A stretch of DNA of 64,000 nucleotides from Micromonospora lupini (GTDB lineage Bacteria; Actinomycetota; Actinomycetes; Mycobacteriales; Micromonosporaceae): the NCBI RefSeq assembly GCF_026342015.1, contig NZ_JAPENL010000001.1, forward strand, positions 1,240,001 through 1,304,000, in the 5' to 3' direction. Positions 42,520 through 50,561 of the stretch are shown one piece after another (position 1 is the stretch's first letter; each line of letters opens with the position of its first letter). Position numbers and translations under genes: made by a program. The notes under the pieces are model-generated. The model made no database searches. It saw nothing but the letters and a program-made list of their open reading frames with translations, and had not been told where the DNA came from.

Positions 42520-43205
42520 CGGGAGACGGGCCGGTCGGGGGTACGACCCGACTCCGACTCCGGCTCCGCCGCCTCGGTCTGCGCCGCCTTGGCGGCCTTC
42601 GCGGCGAGGTACTCGGCGTTGGCCGGGGAGAGGAAGATGCTTGTGGGTACGCGTTCGACGACGTCCACGCCCAGCCGGGTCAACTGCTCGGCCTTGTCCG
42701 GGTTGCTGCTGAGCAGGCGGACGCGCGGCACGCCGAGGGTGGTCAGCATCTGCGCGGCGGCGCCGTAGTCGCGTTCGTCCTCGCCCCGACCCAGCGCCAC
42801 GTTTGCCTGGTAGGTGTCCAGCCCGGCGTCCTGCAGGGCGTACGCGTCGAGCTTGGCGTACAGGCCGATGCCCCGGCCCTCCTGGCGAAGGTAGAGCAGG
42901 AAACCGCCGGTCTCGGTGATCCGCTGCACCGCCTCGCGCAGTTGCGGCCCGCAGTCGCAGCGCTGGCTGCCGAACACGTCGCCGGTGAGGCACTCGCTGT
43001 GCGGGCGGACCAGCGGCGGCTCGCCGCCGGCGGCGAGCCGGTCCAGCGCGCCGGCCCAGTCACCCAGGCCGAGAGCGAGGTGTTCCCGGCCGTCCACCAG
43101 GCCCTTGAACGTGAACACCCGGACGGTGGTGGTGTAGCCGTCGGGAAACGCCAGCGGAACCGTGACCTGCGTACGGACCGTGGCGACCGGCAGTGCTTCG
43201 GGCAT
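42516..43205 (-). CDS. ribA: GTP cyclohydrolase II
   Basis: A 229-residue stand-alone GTP cyclohydrolase II without the RibB domain. It opens GTP, releasing formate and pyrophosphate, to give the diaminopyrimidine precursor of riboflavin. Zinc ligands Cys72, Cys83 and Cys85 (SECLTGDVFGSQRCDCG) are present, as are RQEGRGIGL, Tyr122 (equivalent to E. coli Tyr105) and the DERD motif. The last 25 residues are an Ala/Glu-rich tail. ATG 43205 follows AAAGGAG. It lies among envelope and pterin-like genes rather than in a riboflavin operon, so it may serve a special metabolite. Confidence 0.93.
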   Translation of the reverse strand: MPEALPVATVRTQVTVPLAFPDGYTTTVRVFTFKGLVDGREHLALGLGDWAGALDRLAAGGEPPLVRPHSECLTGDVFGSQRCDCGPQLREAVQRITETGGFLLYLRQEGRGIGLYAKLDAYALQDAGLDTYQANVALGRGEDERDYGAAAQMLTTLGVPRVRLLSSNPDKAEQLTRLGVDVVERVPTSIFLSPANAEYLAAKAAKAAQTEAAEPESESGRTPDRPVSR

Positions 43206-43221
43206 GGAACTCCTTTGTCCG

Positions 43222-43244
43222 GCGCCGCCCTCGGGCGACGGCGC
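43222..43244 (-). promoter_or_regulatory. Hairpin in the ribA leader
   Basis: GCGCCG and CGGCGC pair around an inner CCC/GGG in the 59-bp gap before ribA. It is too small for an FMN riboswitch; it may attenuate read-through from the flippase-like gene. Confidence 0.4.
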
Positions 43245-43264
43245 GTACCGTCCTGACCACTGAC

Positions 43265-44203
43265 TCAACAGCCGCCGCCGGATGCGGCTTCCCGAGTGGT
43301 GGTGGGATTGCGGGCCCGTCGGGCGAGCAGCACGGCCGCGCCGGGCAGGCTGGCCACCAGCACGAGGGCGCCGTAGACGGTGGCGGTGGCGACACCCTCG
43401 GCCGCGCTGAGCCCGGCCGCGCCGAACACCCAGGCGGCCACGCCCTCGCGGGGTCCGAAGCCGGCCACGTTCAGGGGCAGGCCCATGGCGAGCAGAGCGA
43501 GCAGCGTCAGGGGCAGCAGCCGCGTCAGCGGGGCGTCGGAGCCGGCGGTCCGTGCCGCCACCAGAAAGGTGGCCAGGTGACCCGCGACCATCACGGCGGA
43601 GGCGACAAGCACGCCGAGCCAGGTCCGCCGGGCCAACAGCCCGGCCCGGACGTCCGCCACGGCGGTCCGTACGCCGCGGGCCCACCGGGAGCGGCCGCCG
43701 CCGGGCCGGAGCCGCGCCAGCAGCACGACGACCAGGCCAGCCGCGAGCAGCAGGGCGGCGGCGGCCGGCAGGTACTGCCGCACCGGGGACGGGAACGCCG
43801 CGAGCACCACGAGCGCGACACCCACCAGGACCACCTGACCGGCCGTACGCTCCCAGACCACCGCGCGGATGCCCCGGCTGACATCGCCGGCGTCGCGGCC
43901 GTGGCGCACCGCCCGGTGCACGTCCCCGAGCACACCGCCGGGCAACGTGGCGTTGAGGAACACCGCCCGGTAGCAGTGCGCCACCGCGGTCGCCAACGGC
44001 AGCCGGACGCCGAGGCCACCGGCGACGAGGCTCCACCGCCAGGCCGCGCAGACAGTGGTGAGCACACCGATGAGCAGGGCCGCGGCCAGCGCCGGCGCGT
44101 TGATCAGCCGTACGCCGTCGAGGAACGGGCCGCCGCCCACCTGCCACAGCAGGACGGCGAGCAGGCCCACCCCGCCGACCACTCGTGCCCAGGCCCACAG
44201 CAT
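43265..44203 (-). CDS. Flippase-like / lysylphosphatidylglycerol synthase TM-domain protein
   Basis: A 312-residue protein of the UPF0104/AglD group with eight or so helices. RWSLVAGGLGVRLPLATAVAHCYRAVFLNATLPGGVLGDVHRA region and LNVAGFGPREGVAAWVF carry the family glycine-rich motifs. No cytoplasmic transferase domain is present, so it is not a lysyl-PG synthase; relatives are suspected lipid-linked intermediate flippases. ATG 44203 follows GGGAGGACC. It lies between the methyltransferase (64-bp gap) and ribA (59-bp gap). Confidence 0.87.
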   Translation of the reverse strand: MLWAWARVVGGVGLLAVLLWQVGGGPFLDGVRLINAPALAAALLIGVLTTVCAAWRWSLVAGGLGVRLPLATAVAHCYRAVFLNATLPGGVLGDVHRAVRHGRDAGDVSRGIRAVVWERTAGQVVLVGVALVVLAAFPSPVRQYLPAAAALLLAAGLVVVLLARLRPGGGRSRWARGVRTAVADVRAGLLARRTWLGVLVASAVMVAGHLATFLVAARTAGSDAPLTRLLPLTLLALLAMGLPLNVAGFGPREGVAAWVFGAAGLSAAEGVATATVYGALVLVASLPGAAVLLARRARNPTTTREAASGGGC

Positions 44204-44267
44204 CGACGCCGGTCCTCCCTGAAGATCGTCCACTCTCCCTAGAGCACGTACCCAGGGCGTGGACGGT

Positions 44268-45089
44268 TCATCCGCCGGCCAGGAGGTCCCGGTGTTCGAC
44301 ACGCACGCCCAGCCGGCCGGCGGCCGCGTCGGCCAGCCGGCGCTTGGCGTACACCCGGGCCGGGCCGACCAGGTCGGGGCGTTGCTCGCAGGCGGCGCCC
44401 AGCCACCCGCGGAACCACTCGGCGGCCAGGTCGGCCTGCTCCGGGCCGAGCCGCCACGGGCTGGGCCGCTCCCGCACGCGCACGCCCCGCCTGGCGAACG
44501 CGGCGGCGGTGGCGGCGGGGGCGTCCGGACCGAGCAGCCGGCGGCCGTCGACGGTACGCCGCTGGTGCGCGTTGAACGCCTCCTGGACCTCGCCGTCGAG
44601 CGGGTCGGCCGGGGTGAGCCGGACCCGGCCGGTCACCGAGACCGCGAACAGGGCGGGACGGTCGGCGTCGACGCAGGCGGCCACCACCCGTTCGACCTCC
44701 TCGGCGGTCAACATGTCCAGCAGCGCGGACGCGGTGACAAGCGCGCCGTCGGACAGGTCGGCGGCGCCCAGCCGGGTCAGGTCGCCGCAGCGGGTGTCGA
44801 CGGTGACCGGCGCTCCGTCGGCGGCGGTCACGCCGGCCATGCTGTCGGCGGCGCGGGCCAGCAGGTCGGCGTCCCGGTCGTGCAGCACCCAGTGCTGCGG
44901 ACCACTGAGCCGGGCCGCCAGCCAGCGACTCATCGATCCGGTGCCGCTGCCCAAATCGTGGATCAGAATCGGGTCGCCGGTCAGCCGGGGTCGGACGGCG
45001 TCCACCAGGTCCTCGGCGCGGGCCGCCGCGTCGACCGGCTCGCGCAGACGTAGCCAGTCGGCGAACGGCATGGTCTCCTCGGCGGTCAC
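44268..45089 (-). CDS. Class I SAM-dependent methyltransferase
   Basis: A 273-residue methyltransferase. IHDLGSGTGSMSRWLAARL is motif I, HWVLHDRDADLLARA motif II, and GALVTASALLDMLT motif IV. The substrate is unknown. GTG 45089 overlaps the GT4 stop (GTGA), so methylation probably acts on the glycosyltransferase product or acceptor. It is the fourth gene of the dehydrogenase-PTPS-GT4-methyltransferase chain. Confidence 0.88.
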   Translation of the reverse strand: MTAEETMPFADWLRLREPVDAAARAEDLVDAVRPRLTGDPILIHDLGSGTGSMSRWLAARLSGPQHWVLHDRDADLLARAADSMAGVTAADGAPVTVDTRCGDLTRLGAADLSDGALVTASALLDMLTAEEVERVVAACVDADRPALFAVSVTGRVRLTPADPLDGEVQEAFNAHQRRTVDGRRLLGPDAPAATAAAFARRGVRVRERPSPWRLGPEQADLAAEWFRGWLGAACEQRPDLVGPARVYAKRRLADAAAGRLGVRVEHRDLLAGG

Positions 45090-46315
45090 TCCGCCACCTC
45101 CTTCAGCACGGCGGCCAGGCGCGCGGTCGTCGCCGGCCAGTCGGTCAGGGTGTCGCGGCGGGCGAGGGCGGCACGCCGGAGCCGGACCCGTAGCTCCTCG
45201 TCACCCCACCACCAGCTCAGGGCGCCGGCCAGGGCTGCCGGGTCGTCCGGCGGGACCAGCAGGCCGGGCAGGTCACCGTCGGGGGCACGCCCGAGCGCCT
45301 CCGGCAGGCCGCCCACCTGGGTGCCGAGCACGGGCAGACCGCGGGCCAGCGCCTCGGTGACGACCATCCCGTACGTCTCGCCCCGCGACGGCAGCACGAG
45401 CAGGTCGGCGGCGGCGTACGCGGCGTCGAGCGCCGCACCGGTCAGCGGACCGGCCAGCCGTACCCGTTCCGCCAGCCCGGCGCCGGCGAGCCGGTCGCGC
45501 AGCCGGCGCACCAGCTCGGGTTCCCTGGTCAGCGTGCCGGCGCAGACGAGCGTCCAGGGCATCTCAGCCAGTACGCACAGGGCGTCGACGAGCACGTCGT
45601 GGCCCTTGTGGCGGGTGACCGCGGCGACGCAGAGCAGCCGGCCACCGGCTGCGCTGCCGGGGGGCGCCGGTGGTGCGGGCGTCACCCCCGGAGGCGCGAC
45701 CCGGACGCGGTCGGCGGACAACCAGTGGCGGGCCAGCAGGCGGCGGCGGGTCCACTCGCTCGTGGTGACGACGGCTCGCGCGGTGGCCAGCGCCCGGCCC
45801 TCGGCCTCGTCGTTGAGCGGCATGTGCACAAGCACCACGAGGCGCAGCCGGTGAGCCTGCGGGGCGAGCAGGTCCGGCACGGTCGAGGCGATGAGGCCGT
45901 CGACGAGCACGACGGCGTCGTCCGGCAGGGCGGCCAGCAGCCGGGCCAGCGCCGCCCTGTCGACCGGGTCGGGCTGCGGCCACGCTCCGGGCGTCGGGTG
46001 CTCCCGCACCACCCAACCGCTCTCGCCTAGACCGGCGCAGACCCGCCGGTCGTAGGTGTTGCCGCCGCTGGGCGTGGCCGGATCGTCGATGTCGCCGGGC
46101 AGGACGACGTGCACCGTACGGCGGCGTGGACCGGCGACCGCGACGGACGCCGCCTGCCGAGGGGACGACCCGACGCCGGCGGCGCTTCCGGTCGGCGTGA
46201 CGCCGGCGGCGCTTCCGGTCGGCGTGACGTCGGCGGCCGTTCCGGTCGGCGTGACGTCGGCGGGGTCCGGCCGGCCCGGCCGCTGGGCCGGCGTCGGCCG
46301 GCCCGCGTCGGTCAC
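45086..46315 (-). CDS. GT4 glycosyltransferase
   Basis: A 409-residue GT-B enzyme. The acceptor domain begins at [20 protein letters not shown]; the donor domain shows [17 protein letters not shown] and the nucleotide-sugar EX7E region around [19 protein letters not shown]. The first 60 residues are three repeats of a [13 protein letters not shown] motif encoded by 27-bp DNA repeats and are not part of the fold; GTG codons inside could be the true start, although the GTGA overlap at 46312-46315 supports the longer form. It is coupled to PTPS upstream and the methyltransferase downstream. Confidence 0.9.
   Translation of the reverse strand: MTDAGRPTPAQRPGRPDPADVTPTGTAADVTPTGSAAGVTPTGSAAGVGSSPRQAASVAVAGPRRRTVHVVLPGDIDDPATPSGGNTYDRRVCAGLGESGWVVREHPTPGAWPQPDPVDRAALARLLAALPDDAVVLVDGLIASTVPDLLAPQAHRLRLVVLVHMPLNDEAEGRALATARAVVTTSEWTRRRLLARHWLSADRVRVAPPGVTPAPPAPPGSAAGGRLLCVAAVTRHKGHDVLVDALCVLAEMPWTLVCAGTLTREPELVRRLRDRLAGAGLAERVRLAGPLTGAALDAAYAAADLLVLPSRGETYGMVVTEALARGLPVLGTQVGGLPEALGRAPDGDLPGLLVPPDDPAALAGALSWWWGDEELRVRLRRAALARRDTLTDWPATTARLAAVLKEVAE
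46181..46261. repeat. Three 27-bp tandem repeats at the GT4 5' end
   Basis: A unit containing CTTCCGGTCGGCGTGACG is repeated at 46181, 46208 and 46235, with few differences. It encodes the repeated VTPTG-type leader of the GT4 protein on the minus strand. Confidence 0.85.
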
Positions 46316-46716
46316 AGCGACCGCTCGTAGCTGGCCCAGGCGACGTGTGACTCGTGCAGGGTGACGGTGATGCCTGCCAGCTCACGCGCCCCGGGGCCCA
46401 GCTCACCGGCGTGCACGCGCTCGGCCAGCCGGTCGGCGACGGTGCGGGCCAGCACCTCGGTGGTGGTGTTCATGCCGGCGAACGCGGGCTCGTCGTCGAG
46501 GTTGCGGTACGACAGTTCGCCGACCACGGTCCGCAACTGCTCGGTGGCCAGGCCGATGTCCACGACGATGCCGTCGGCGTCCAGGTCGGGGCGGCGGAAC
46601 GTCGCGTCCACCACGAACGTCGCACCGTGCAGGCGCTGGGCCGGGCCGAACACGTCGCCCCGGAAACTGTGGGCGATCATCATGTGATCCCGAACTGTCA
46701 CGCTGAACACTGTCAC
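46312..46716 (-). CDS. Divergent 6-pyruvoyltetrahydropterin synthase / QueD homologue
   Basis: A 134-residue T-fold protein of the PTPS/6-carboxytetrahydropterin synthase family. The zinc His16 (MIAH) and His30 (RLHGA) remain, and the late Glu in TLHESHVAW is present. The family motif CxRLHGH reads A26-Q-R-L-H-G-A32 here, so both the catalytic cysteine and the third zinc histidine are replaced by alanine. Classical PTPS or QueD activity is therefore doubtful. Both ends overlap neighbours by 4 bp (GTGA). The role may be a different pterin reaction or binding. Confidence 0.85.
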   Translation of the reverse strand: MTVFSVTVRDHMMIAHSFRGDVFGPAQRLHGATFVVDATFRRPDLDADGIVVDIGLATEQLRTVVGELSYRNLDDEPAFAGMNTTTEVLARTVADRLAERVHAGELGPGARELAGITVTLHESHVAWASYERSL

Positions 46717-47696
46717 TCCCCGTCGTCGTAGGTGATGAGGTGGCAGAGCGCGGGCAGGTCACCCGTGCTCAGTCGGGCGAGTACGTCGGGCAGCTCCGCG
46801 AACCGGGACGCGCCGGTGATCAGCGCGTCGAAGGCCGGGTCGTCGAGCAGGTCCAGGGCCAGGGCCAACCGGTCGGTGTAACTGCGGCGGCCCCGCCGCG
46901 CGGGCGCGACCATGCCGACCTGGCTGCTGCGCACGGTCAACCGCCCGGAGTGGAACGCCCCGCCCAGAGACACCTGCACCGGCCGGTCGCCGTACCAGCT
47001 CAGCTCGATCACCGTGCCCTCGGGCGCGAGCAGGTCAAGCGCGTGTTGCAGGCCTGCGGAGGTGGCGCTGGCGTGCACGACCAGGTCCCGGTCGCCTGTC
47101 GCGTCGCTGGGCTGGGCGAACCCGACCCCGAGGGCGCCGGCGATCCCGGCCCGGCGGGCGTCGGTGTCGACAAGCTCGACCTGCACGCCGGGGAACCGGG
47201 CGAGCAGCGCCGCGACACAGCAGCCCACCATGCCCGCGCCGACCACGCTGACCCGGTCGCCGACCAGGGGCGCGGCGTCCCACAGGGCGTTCACGGCGGT
47301 CTCCACGGTGCCGGCGAGCACGGCCCGGGCGGGCGGCACGTCGTCCGGCACCGGCACCACGGCGGTCGCCGGCACGACGTACGCGCTCTGGTGCGGGTGC
47401 AGGCAGAACACCGTACGCCCGAGCAGGTCCGGTGGGCCCTGCTCGACCACGCCGACACTGAGATAGCCGTACTTCACCGGGCCCGGGAAGTCGCCCTCCT
47501 GGAACGGGGCGCGCATCGCCGCGTGCTGGTCGGCGGGCACCCGGCCGGCGAACACAAGCGTCTCGGTGCCCCGGCTGACGCCGGAGTAGCGGGCACGCAC
47601 AAGCACCTCGTCGGGCCCCGGGACGGGCAGCGACACCGGCCGGATCTCCGCCGCGCCGGGCTCGCGCACCCAGCAGGCGTACGCCTCGCGGATCAC
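46713..47696 (-). CDS. Zinc-type alcohol dehydrogenase family oxidoreductase
   Basis: A 327-residue MDR-family dehydrogenase. The N-terminal part carries [17 protein letters not shown] in place of the usual GxC zinc site, so catalytic zinc is probably absent; the NAD(P) loop is [16 protein letters not shown] and [11 protein letters not shown] follows. This sub-type is often found beside PTPS-like genes in actinomycetes and probably oxidises or reduces a polyol or pterin side chain (inference). GTG 47696 is the only sensible start. It is the first gene of the leftward operon, divergent from the CDP-alcohol transferase. Confidence 0.88.
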   Translation of the reverse strand: MIREAYACWVREPGAAEIRPVSLPVPGPDEVLVRARYSGVSRGTETLVFAGRVPADQHAAMRAPFQEGDFPGPVKYGYLSVGVVEQGPPDLLGRTVFCLHPHQSAYVVPATAVVPVPDDVPPARAVLAGTVETAVNALWDAAPLVGDRVSVVGAGMVGCCVAALLARFPGVQVELVDTDARRAGIAGALGVGFAQPSDATGDRDLVVHASATSAGLQHALDLLAPEGTVIELSWYGDRPVQVSLGGAFHSGRLTVRSSQVGMVAPARRGRRSYTDRLALALDLLDDPAFDALITGASRFAELPDVLARLSTGDLPALCHLITYDDGE

Positions 47697-47789
47697 CCTC
47701 GCACACCTCACCTTTTGTCCCGGTCGAACCGAACGGCCCTGATTTCCGTGTTCCCTGTCGGGGTCGTCGATCATAAACACGGAGGTACG

Positions 47790-48722
47790 GTGCCCACAGT
47801 TCGAAGCGGTCCGGTGATCGGGCTGAGCGCGCAGTTGGTCGTGCTGGCGGCGCTTGCCGCCTCCGTGGGTCTGGGCCCGGCGGGTTGGCTGGCCGGGGCC
47901 GGCTACGCGGCGCTCACCTGCCTCGCGTTGAGCCGGGGCCTGCACCTGGCCGGCGCGTCCCGTCTCGGTCCCGCCGACCGGGTGACACTGGCCCGGGCAG
48001 TCCTGGTCGGCGCGGTCACCGCGCTGGTGGTGGACTCGTTCGGCAGTCCGACGCCGGTCGGGCTGCTTGTCGCGCTGAGCGCGGTGGCCCTGCTGCTGGA
48101 CGCGGTGGACGGTCGGGTCGCCCGGCGCACCGGCACGGTGAGCGCGCTCGGGGCCCGCTTCGACATGGAGGTCGACGCGTTCCTCATCCTGGTCCTCAGC
48201 GTGTACGTCGCCCCGGCGGCCGGGAGTTGGGTGCTGGCCATCGGCGCGATGCGGTACGTCTTCGTCGCGGCGAGCGCCGTGCTGCCCTGGCTGGGCGGCT
48301 CGTTGCCGCCGCGCTACTGGCGCAAGGTGGTGGCCGCCGCGCAGGGGGTGCTGTTGGCGGTCGCCGCCGCGCGGGTGCTGCCGGAGTCGTGGACCACTGT
48401 GATTCTGGTGGCGGCGCTGGCGCTACTTGTCGAGTCGTTCGGCCGGGACGTGGCCTGGCTGTGGCGTCGCCGCCCGGCCGCCGCGACGGTCACGGTGCCG
48501 ACGGTCACCGCGCCGACGACCGCCGAGCCGGCGGTCACCGCGCCGATCGCGGTCGCGCCACCGCTCGGCACGCCCGCGCCCGCCGCACCCGTGGCGCTGC
48601 CCCTGCTTCCGCTGGGTCGACACGCGCCGCTCGTCGTGCCGCCGCTGCTGCCCGTCCCCGGCCCGCTGCCCGCGCTGGCGGCCCGCTCGGGCGGTACGGT
48701 CCACTCCGACTGGAGGCCGTGA
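47790..48722 (+). CDS. CDP-alcohol phosphatidyltransferase
   Basis: A 310-residue integral membrane enzyme. The diagnostic motif D(x2)DG(x2)AR(x8)G(x3)D(x3)D is intact in LLDAVDGRVARR followed by ALGARFDMEVD. It transfers a phospho-alcohol from CDP to a lipid or polyol. About 80 C-terminal residues are a Pro/Ala/Thr/Val-rich tail without predicted fold. GTG 47790 follows GGAGGT. It shares one base with the next gene (TGATG), so it is coupled to the LtaS-like enzyme. Confidence 0.92.
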   Translation: MPTVRSGPVIGLSAQLVVLAALAASVGLGPAGWLAGAGYAALTCLALSRGLHLAGASRLGPADRVTLARAVLVGAVTALVVDSFGSPTPVGLLVALSAVALLLDAVDGRVARRTGTVSALGARFDMEVDAFLILVLSVYVAPAAGSWVLAIGAMRYVFVAASAVLPWLGGSLPPRYWRKVVAAAQGVLLAVAAARVLPESWTTVILVAALALLVESFGRDVAWLWRRRPAAATVTVPTVTAPTTAEPAVTAPIAVAPPLGTPAPAAPVALPLLPLGRHAPLVVPPLLPVPGPLPALAARSGGTVHSDWRP

Positions 48723-50467
48723 TGACCCTTCCCGCCCGGCTGCGCCGGCTGACCGGCCGGCGACGTCCGCGCCCCGCCCCGACCGGCGATGCTTCGGCGC
48801 GTACCCAAGTGGTGTCGCCCGTGCGGCGCGGTCGTGCGCGGCGGACGTGGGCGGCGGCCGGCGGCGTGCTGGCGGTCCTGCTGGTGTACGCGGCCCTGGT
48901 CGGCCCGGACCGGCTCGGCGAGCTGACACCCGGCGCGTTCCTGCGCATCCCGCTGGAGGGTCTGCTGGTCGCGGCGCTGCTGCTGGCGTTGCCACCGCGA
49001 CCACGGCGGGTGGTGGTGGCAGTGGTGGGGCCACTGCTCGGCCTGCTGGCCATCGTGAGACTCGCCGACCTGGGTTTCCGCACGACCCTCGACAGGCCCT
49101 TCGACCTGGTGCTGGACTGGCTGTTGCTGGACGACGCGTACGGGTTCGTGCGGGACTCGGCCGGGCGGCCCGGCGCGGTCGGCGCGGTGGTGGGCGTCGC
49201 GCTGCTGGTCGGTGCGCTGCTGCTGGTGATGACAGTGGCGTTGCGGCGGCTGGCGTCGCTGCTGGTCGGCCACGAGCGGGTGGCGACACGGACGGTCGCC
49301 GCGTTGACTGTCGCCTGGGTGGTCTGCGCGGTCGTCGGGGTGCGGATCGTCCCGGGCGTGCCGGTGGCCGACGCCGGGACCACCGCGCTTGTCGGCGCGC
49401 ACGCCGAGCAGGTGGACGCGCGGCTGCGCGACAGCGGCCGGTTCACCGCCCAGATCGATGCCGACCCGTTCCAGGACGTCCCGGGTGACCAACTGTTGAC
49501 CGGGCTGCGCGGCAAGGACGTCGTTCTCGCCTTCGTGGAGAGCTACGGGCGCGACGCCGTCGAGGACCCGGAGTTGGCGCCGCAGGTCAACGCGGTGCTG
49601 GACACCGGGACCGAGCGGCTGCGCGCGGCCGGGTACGGCGCGCGCAGCGGCTTCCTCACCTCCCCGACGTTCGGTGGTGGCAGTTGGCTGGCCCACGACA
49701 CGCTGCTGTCAGGTCTGTGGACGGACAACGAGCAGCGCCACCGCAGCCTGCTGGCCAGCGACCGGCTCACCCTGAACGGCGCGTTCCGCCGGGCCGGCTG
49801 GCAGACGGTCGGGGTGCTGCCGGCGGCCACCCAGCCCTGGCCGGAGCGGGGCTTCTTCTCCTACGACAGCTACTACGACGCCGCGGCGCTCGGCTACCGG
49901 GGTCCGAAGTTCAGCTACGCGCCGATGCCCGACCAGTACACGCTGTCGTTCTTCCAGCGGCGGGTCCGCGCCGGCGCGGACCGCCCGATCATGGCGGAGA
50001 TCCCGTTGATCTCCAGCCACTCGCCGTGGACGGCGGTGCCCCGCATGATCGGCTGGGACGAGGTGGGCGACGGTTCGATCTACCACGGCGACGCCGGCGC
50101 GACTGACGACGGCGCCTCCGACGACCGGGACACCGGCCGGATCCGGGCCGGCTACCGGCAGGCCGTGGCCTACTCGCTGGAGAGCCTGATCTCCTACGTA
50201 CGGACCTACGGCGACGACGATCTGGTGCTCGTCTTCCTCGGCGATCACCAACCGGCCCCGGTGGTGACGGGCGAGGGCGCGAGCCGGGACGTGCCGATCA
50301 CCATCGTCGCCCGGGACCCGGCGGTGCTGAACCGGGTCGCGGGGTGGGGCTGGCAGGACGGCCTGCGGCCCGGCCCGCAGGCGCCGGTGTGGCCGATGGA
50401 CACGTTCCGGGACCGGTTCCTGACCACCTTCGGGCCGTCGTCGCCGCCGCTGGCCGCGCCACGCTGA
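48722..50467 (+). CDS. LtaS-like sulfatase / alkaline-phosphatase superfamily membrane protein
   Basis: A 581-residue protein with a basic cytoplasmic lead, four or five helices up to about residue 210, and an extracytoplasmic sulfatase-fold domain. Metal-site elements are visible: VVLAFVESYGRD near the start of the domain, the nucleophile region PTFGGGSWLAHDTLLSG, and FLGDHQPAPV near the end. LtaS and phosphoethanolamine transferases share this plan, so it may transfer a phospho-alcohol to an exported glycopolymer or lipid. It forms a two-gene operon with the CDP-alcohol transferase. Confidence 0.87.
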   Translation: MTLPARLRRLTGRRRPRPAPTGDASARTQVVSPVRRGRARRTWAAAGGVLAVLLVYAALVGPDRLGELTPGAFLRIPLEGLLVAALLLALPPRPRRVVVAVVGPLLGLLAIVRLADLGFRTTLDRPFDLVLDWLLLDDAYGFVRDSAGRPGAVGAVVGVALLVGALLLVMTVALRRLASLLVGHERVATRTVAALTVAWVVCAVVGVRIVPGVPVADAGTTALVGAHAEQVDARLRDSGRFTAQIDADPFQDVPGDQLLTGLRGKDVVLAFVESYGRDAVEDPELAPQVNAVLDTGTERLRAAGYGARSGFLTSPTFGGGSWLAHDTLLSGLWTDNEQRHRSLLASDRLTLNGAFRRAGWQTVGVLPAATQPWPERGFFSYDSYYDAAALGYRGPKFSYAPMPDQYTLSFFQRRVRAGADRPIMAEIPLISSHSPWTAVPRMIGWDEVGDGSIYHGDAGATDDGASDDRDTGRIRAGYRQAVAYSLESLISYVRTYGDDDLVLVFLGDHQPAPVVTGEGASRDVPITIVARDPAVLNRVAGWGWQDGLRPGPQAPVWPMDTFRDRFLTTFGPSSPPLAAPR

Positions 50468-50481
50468 CCTTCCGTCCGCCG

Positions 50482-50500
50482 GCTATTTCGGACAAATAGC
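50482..50500 (+). promoter_or_regulatory. AT-rich palindrome upstream of the adhesin gene
   Basis: GCTATTT-CGGAC-AAATAGC is a perfect 7-bp-arm palindrome, unusually AT-rich for this window, 62 bp before the adhesin start and 15 bp after the LtaS-like stop. It could be an operator in the adhesin promoter or a weak terminator. Confidence 0.45.
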
Positions 50501-50561
50501 TCATAGCTTGACATTTGCCTCGCTACGCTCCCCTGGCACATCGGACACAACGGGGGACGTG

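Noticed and set aside
43206..43264. FMN riboswitch before ribA
   Set aside because: The gap is only 59 bp and lacks the conserved RFN-element segments; only a small hairpin is present.
43265..44203. Lysylphosphatidylglycerol synthase
   Set aside because: Only the transmembrane flippase-like domain is present; the cytoplasmic aminoacyl-transferase domain is missing.
50508..50529. Sigma-70 promoter (TTGACA at 50508 with TACGCT at 50524)
   Set aside because: The spacing between hexamers is 10 bp, far from 16-18 bp.
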